Source: Planctomycetaceae bacterium (lineage in GTDB: Bacteria > Planctomycetota > Planctomycetia > Planctomycetales > Planctomycetaceae). Taken from it: a stretch of 64,000 nucleotides of DNA. Below the pieces are notes generated by a model. The model saw only the letters and a list, made by a program, of their open reading frames with translations, was not told where the DNA came from and did no database searches. This document shows positions 60,395-64,000 of this stretch, in pieces. Every line of letters begins with the position of its first letter. The first letter of the stretch is position 1. The stretch is taken from assembly GCA_020426325.1 (NCBI GenBank), contig JAGQQG010000009.1:1-64000 (forward strand), written 5' to 3'. The position numbers and the translations under genes are program-made.

Positions 60395-61969
60395 ATGTTC
60401 GACAAAATGTCAGAGCGAGCTGCGAACCTTCGCGTTGCGCTTGCAGGCGTCTCTGCCGCTGCATGGATCGCGCTGGCCACGTTCTCTGGGCTGTTGATGC
60501 TGACGGGCTTAGCTTGGTTGCTTGCGTGGAACAATCCCGTCTGGGTCCCCTGGGGGACGTACCTCACTCTGACTCGGGGCCTCTCCCTGTTGGGCATGGC
60601 CATTCTGGCTTGTGCTGCAGAGTATCTGTTGTTTCGCATCTGGTTTGACGAAACCCCGATCCCTGATCGCGAGCTTCGAGCCGGCTGGACCGCAGGTCTG
60701 CGTCATCTCGCACGCGAAGGGATTCGGCTGCAATCGCTCCCCTGCTTTATGCTGCTTGATCCGACCGATGCCTGTGAAAGCTGGTTCGATGCAGCCGGGA
60801 TCCGAGTTCAGCGACCAGAAGCATCAGACTCTCCGGTGCGGTGGTATGTCGCGGAGGAATCACTGTTCCTTGTCGTCCAGAAGCTGGGATGTCTCGAACC
60901 ATTGACGAAAGAACTGAACGAAGCCCGTCGCAGGCCATACCGGTATGCGATGCAGACATACGCTCATCAGACAGTCCCGCAACCTTCACTCGTCACAGCA
61001 ACTGCAGACAATAATCTTGCGACTTCCTTGGAGCTGGACGATCCGCAAGGACGGAAATCTGCGGACTCCGGATTCGGGTCGATTGACGTCCATGCTGTCC
61101 GTGAGGCTCTTCAAAATCCTCAGTCCAATACGATTCTGAACGATTCATTGGCGCTCGATCAGGTCGATGACACTTACACACCGGGCATGGCGGACATTCA
61201 CATCTCATCGACAGAGATCGCTCGTCAGTCACGCCGACTGGCGGACGTCTGTCGACGCTTGACCGCCTGTCGCCGTCCGGTTGTCCCTGTCAACGGAATC
61301 GGCGTGCTGCTGCCTGATGGTCTTCTGTCAGCCTTCACTGGGACTGGGGCTCGCCTGGGTCAGGCGCTTAGACATGACCTCGATCTGCTGCAGCAGGAAC
61401 TGGGGGTGATTGCCCCAGTGTCCGTGATCGTGGTCGGTGCCGAGGAAGATGCCGGCATGATTGAGTTGATCCGACGTTCTGGTCGAGATCAGTCCAAGGG
61501 GCGTCGTCTGGGATGGGGAATCGGCCCCAGTCGAGCCACTCAGGAACGCGTCGCGGAATTCTGCGAAGAGGTGATGCGCGCTCTGAGGTCAACTGTGGGA
61601 CGCCGATTGAGAGATCCGTTGAGTGTGGGACGTCCGGGGGCATATCGTTTGTTTCGATTGATGAGCAGTCTGAGGGGTGATCGCAGCGAGGAACTCCAGG
61701 CTCTGATCACACACGGGTTCGCGAGTGAAGGGACCAGGGAACCCGATCTGCTGGCCGAAGTCTCCATTGCGGCTACTGGAGTTCAACCGACGGAACGTGC
61801 ATTCGCGGGATCGACGTATCGGCAGCTCATCGAGAATCAGGAGTTCGTCGAATGGACTGTCGCCTCACGAAGACGTGAACGACAGTACCGCTGGCTGGCT
61901 GCCATCTGCGGGGGGCTCTCGATCATGGCGGCCCTCGTCCTCGTTGCTCTGCTATTCGGCGATGTCTGA
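60395..61969 (+). CDS. tssM: Short TssM-like protein lacking P-loop and periplasmic domain
   Basis: TssM normally has two N-terminal membrane helices, a cytoplasmic GTPase-like domain, a third helix and a periplasmic arm of about 600 residues that reaches the outer membrane. Here 524 residues have helices at about 22-45 and 62-83, then a degenerate segment LPCFMLLDPTDACESWFDAA where canonical TssM has GxxGxGKT. The family block ADVCRRLTACRRPVVPVNGI lies near 290-305. A final helix (AAICGGLSIMAALVLVALLF) lies at 500-521, and the chain stops three residues later. The whole periplasmic arm is absent, and the following 240 bp cannot encode it. This is not a frameshift but a shortened form. It probably still binds TssK and TssL. 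Confidence 0.85.
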   Translation: MFDKMSERAANLRVALAGVSAAAWIALATFSGLLMLTGLAWLLAWNNPVWVPWGTYLTLTRGLSLLGMAILACAAEYLLFRIWFDETPIPDRELRAGWTAGLRHLAREGIRLQSLPCFMLLDPTDACESWFDAAGIRVQRPEASDSPVRWYVAEESLFLVVQKLGCLEPLTKELNEARRRPYRYAMQTYAHQTVPQPSLVTATADNNLATSLELDDPQGRKSADSGFGSIDVHAVREALQNPQSNTILNDSLALDQVDDTYTPGMADIHISSTEIARQSRRLADVCRRLTACRRPVVPVNGIGVLLPDGLLSAFTGTGARLGQALRHDLDLLQQELGVIAPVSVIVVGAEEDAGMIELIRRSGRDQSKGRRLGWGIGPSRATQERVAEFCEEVMRALRSTVGRRLRDPLSVGRPGAYRLFRLMSSLRGDRSEELQALITHGFASEGTREPDLLAEVSIAATGVQPTERAFAGSTYRQLIENQEFVEWTVASRRRERQYRWLAAICGGLSIMAALVLVALLFGDV

Positions 61970-62208
61970 CAGAGTGGATCCGGACTGAATCAATTGTCGT
62001 CCGTTTCGATCGTCGGACGACTCGAACAGTGAAACTTCCATGGCGATGAGGCACTCACCGTCAGCACGGTCGTGCAGGTCGTTTCGGTTCTGTCACCTGC
62101 CGCAACGAGGTTGGTGAGAACCGGCAATTCATGCCGATGCTCTTGAAACCATGCAAATCGACGGGGCACCGTCCGTTTGGTCATGGACGAGCACTTCGGA
62201 CATCACTG

Positions 62209-63261
62209 ATGCTGACTGCGCCACTCGAACTCGATCAACTTGGAGCACCCGTCTCGGCCGACAGCGCGAGCGGCGAGAACCTTGCGTACACAGATCGCTA
62301 TCTGCAAATGGAGCGTCTCGCGCAAGGTCGTGCCGAGCAGCAATACGGCGATGCGGTCTACGATGCCGAAGAACCCGACTGGGAGGAGCTCGAGAAGCTC
62401 GCGATGGAATTGGCTGCCTCGACTCATGACCTGAGAGTGGGCGTCTATCTGACCCTGGGACTCCTGCGAACAAACGGACTCGAAGGCTTTGCCGACGGAC
62501 TGAACCTGCTGGCCTCATGGTTGGGCAACGAATGGGAAACGCTCCATCCGGAACTCGATCCCGATGACGGGCTTGAAGCGATCGAGCGATCCAACATCAT
62601 GCTTGAGCTGTGTGACGTGGAACGAACACTCTCAACTCTGGCGCGTGTCCCCATAGTCGAGCATCCCGTTCTCGGTCCTTGTGACCTTTACCAGTTGCGA
62701 ATCGCGAGAAGTGACAGTCGCGGCAGTTCACAGGACGATCATCTTCCCCTGCACGTCATCCGGGAGATGTTTCAGACGAGCGAGACCGCAGACCTGATTG
62801 CCACACAGTTACACGCACGACGAGCCGAGCAACTCGTCGATCAGATTGTCGACATCTTCCAGGACCATACCGGCACATCCCCCAATATGAGTCCTCTGGC
62901 GGACATGATGAGGGAAATTCATGCCTCGATCGAGGAAATGATGCCAGACAAGACGTCCTCTCAACCGAAAACAACTTCCGCTCCGGTCGTGCGACCACTC
63001 GAAGACTCTGCGCCCGAACTGCCTCCACCAACAAGGGAGGGGCAACGTGTCAAAAGTCGGCGTGATGTGCTCGCCATGCTGGATGAGTTGTGTGACTACT
63101 ACCACCGCAATGAGCCATCGAGCCCTGTCCCGTTGCTTTTGCAGCGATCGCGGCAGCTCGTTGAGATGGACTTTGTGGACATCGTGCGAAACCTGGCCCC
63201 GGACGGCCTTGCTGACGTGTCGCGTTGGGTCGGAGTACCCAGTTCCCGTGACGATCACTGA
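62209..63261 (+). CDS. tssA: T6SS cap protein TssA
   Basis: TssA binds the baseplate and sheath end and guides their assembly. The N-terminal ImpA domain has PVSADSASGENLAYTDRY, the Leu/Glu-rich PDWEELEKLAMELAASTHDL, LTLGLLRTNGLEGFADGLN and ASWLGNEWETLHPE. The C-terminal part has a Lys/Pro-rich linker (about 265-310) and a helical domain RRDVLAMLDELCDYYHRNEP, then RSRQLVEMDFVDIVRNLAPDG, the VipA-binding type. ATG at 62209 is used; an upstream ATG at 62131 gives 26 extra residues without match. About 350 residues. Confidence 0.9.
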   Translation: MLTAPLELDQLGAPVSADSASGENLAYTDRYLQMERLAQGRAEQQYGDAVYDAEEPDWEELEKLAMELAASTHDLRVGVYLTLGLLRTNGLEGFADGLNLLASWLGNEWETLHPELDPDDGLEAIERSNIMLELCDVERTLSTLARVPIVEHPVLGPCDLYQLRIARSDSRGSSQDDHLPLHVIREMFQTSETADLIATQLHARRAEQLVDQIVDIFQDHTGTSPNMSPLADMMREIHASIEEMMPDKTSSQPKTTSAPVVRPLEDSAPELPPPTREGQRVKSRRDVLAMLDELCDYYHRNEPSSPVPLLLQRSRQLVEMDFVDIVRNLAPDGLADVSRWVGVPSSRDDH

Positions 63262-63293
63262 TCCTCTTTGCCAGTTGACGGCCCTTCCAAAGC

Positions 63294-63298
63294 GAGGT
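63294..63298 (+). promoter_or_regulatory. Shine-Dalgarno site deciding the tssB TTG start
   Basis: GAGGT lies five bases before TTG at 63304. The upstream TTG at 63268 has no such site. Confidence 0.6.
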
Positions 63299-63303
63299 GT
63301 ACC

Positions 63304-63825
63304 TTGGGCGACAGCAGCCAGAAATTCATCGGTCGAAATCGACCACCCCGTGTGCAGATCGAATATGATGTAGAACTCTACGGAGCGGAAAAGGAAGTTG
63401 AACTTCCCTTTGTCATGGGAGTGATGGCCGATCTCTCAGGGAATCCCGCAGAGGAACTGGCTCCGATCGCTGATCGAACCTTCCAGGAGATCGATTGCGA
63501 TAACTTCGACGATCGGCTCAAAGCGGCCCGGCCCCGAGTCGCGTTCGCAGTTCCCAACACCTTGACGGGTGAAGGAAATGTGGCCGTTGATCTGACATTT
63601 GAGAGCATGGATGACTTCTCGCCCGCCGCTGTGGCACAGAAGATCGAACCTCTCAACACATTGATGACCGCACGTCAGAAGCTGTCAAGCCTGCTGACCT
63701 ACCTCGACGGAAAATCGGGGGCCGAAACGTTGGTCAATCGGATTCTCGAAAACGAAGAACTTCTCAAAACTCTTGCGGACGAGGCCCATGCTGCTGACGC
63801 CGCCGATGCCGGAAAGGAGGCGTAA
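63304..63825 (+). CDS. tssB: T6SS sheath small subunit TssB (VipA)
   Basis: TssB and TssC form the contractile sheath. The N-terminus SSQKFIGRNRPPRVQIEYDVEL is the standard TssB opening, reached when translation begins at TTG 63304, 5 bases after GAGGT. Later blocks ELPFVMGVMADLSGNP, DNFDDRLKAARPRVAF and FESMDDFSPAAVAQKIEPLN are typical. The 173 residues fit. The tssC start is three bases after the stop, so the pair is coupled. Confidence 0.95.
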   Translation: MGDSSQKFIGRNRPPRVQIEYDVELYGAEKEVELPFVMGVMADLSGNPAEELAPIADRTFQEIDCDNFDDRLKAARPRVAFAVPNTLTGEGNVAVDLTFESMDDFSPAAVAQKIEPLNTLMTARQKLSSLLTYLDGKSGAETLVNRILENEELLKTLADEAHAADAADAGKEA

Positions 63826-63827
63826 TC

Positions 63828-64000
63828 ATGGCCGAAACTCTCGTTGCCGAACCGATTGCCCGTGACGATCTCTCCGATCTGCTCAAGAAGGAGTTCCGTC
63901 CGCAAACTGAGACCACGCTGATCGCGGTCGAAGAAGCCGTCAAAACGCTGGCCACCCGCGCCCTTGAGGATGCGGATGTGCTCATCAGTGATGACGTGAT
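63828..64000 (+). CDS. tssC: T6SS sheath large subunit TssC (VipB), 5' part only
   Basis: The ATG at 63828 has GGAAAGGAGG seven bases upstream and runs to the window end. The 57 visible codons begin MAETLVAEPIARDDLSDLLK and continue to EEAVKTLATRALEDADVL, which match the flexible N-terminus of TssC. Position directly after tssB makes the assignment safe although most of the gene lies outside. Confidence 0.88.
   Translation, partial: MAETLVAEPIARDDLSDLLKKEFRPQTETTLIAVEEAVKTLATRALEDADVLISDDV

Noticed and set aside
61970-62208. A missing C-terminal part of TssM caused by frameshift
   Set aside because: The 240 bp before tssA cannot hold the ~600-residue arm, and no TssM-like sequence is seen there in any frame.
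1-64000. Mobile element or genomic island borders
   Set aside because: No transposase, integrase, phage gene, att-like direct repeat or tRNA was found, so transfer of the T6SS locus cannot be argued from this window.

Overview
The window looks like a chromosomal segment of a planctomycete, most likely in the Planctomycetales. The evidence is lineage-typical families: a DUF1549/DUF1553 plus DUF1501 gene pair, a very large secreted protein ending in the PVC-type heme-binding domain, a Ser/Thr kinase fused to WD40 repeats, and many exported proteins of unknown function. GC is moderately high, gene strand switches often, and no transposase, integrase, CRISPR array, rRNA or tRNA was seen.

Region 1 (1-14.97 kb) is mostly metabolic. 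It holds the 3' part of a glycogen debranching enzyme, inorganic pyrophosphatase, a deaminase-type amidohydrolase, an unknown 629-residue protein, the E2 component of a 2-oxoacid dehydrogenase with two lipoyl domains, a membrane-anchored unknown, dethiobiotin synthetase, a kinase-WD40 receptor, and glycine decarboxylase subunit 2 overlapping a lipoate-ligase family gene. Lipoate use recurs: E2 is lipoylated, and GcvPB works with lipoylated GcvH.

Region 2 (14.98-28.33 kb) holds catabolic and exported proteins: a ~1,967-residue fusion (esterase, CehA/PHP hydrolase, beta-propeller, HEAT repeats, heme domain), a DapA-family aldolase, CutA, the DUF1501 and DUF1549/1553 pair, and an orphan molybdenum hydroxylase large subunit.

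Region 3 (28.3-42.6 kb) is mixed. It has a Cys-rich repeat protein, a Tat-exported phosphoesterase, a sulfur-relay group (DsrE2, DsrE, TusA) around a PAS-GGDEF-EAL protein, Hsp20, a nucleotidyltransferase-HD protein, DNA polymerase III delta', a small CPXCG zinc-ribbon-like protein missed by a 60-residue cutoff, a trypsin-like protease overlapping a c-heme lipoprotein gene, and a secreted unknown followed by REP-like hairpins.

Region 4 (42.6-64 kb) is an atypical type VI secretion (T6SS) locus and the most interesting part. One + strand block encodes VgrG, an FHA protein, PAAR, a giant membrane-anchored protein and a HEAT-like lipoprotein. A - strand pair encodes a second giant protein (vWA domain) and a probable outer-membrane barrel. 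A second + strand block encodes TssK, TssL, a short TssM-like protein, TssA, TssB and the start of TssC. The TssM-like protein has lost its P-loop and stops right after its third membrane segment, so the periplasmic arm is missing, and no recognisable TssJ is present. Both giant proteins have an N-terminal membrane anchor, a caspase-like domain without the catalytic His/Cys, and ~1,300 further residues predicted to be periplasmic. I infer that the two giants, the lipoprotein and the barrel may replace the TssJ/TssM envelope-spanning complex. Hcp, TssE, TssF, TssG and ClpV are not in the window and may lie beyond 64 kb.
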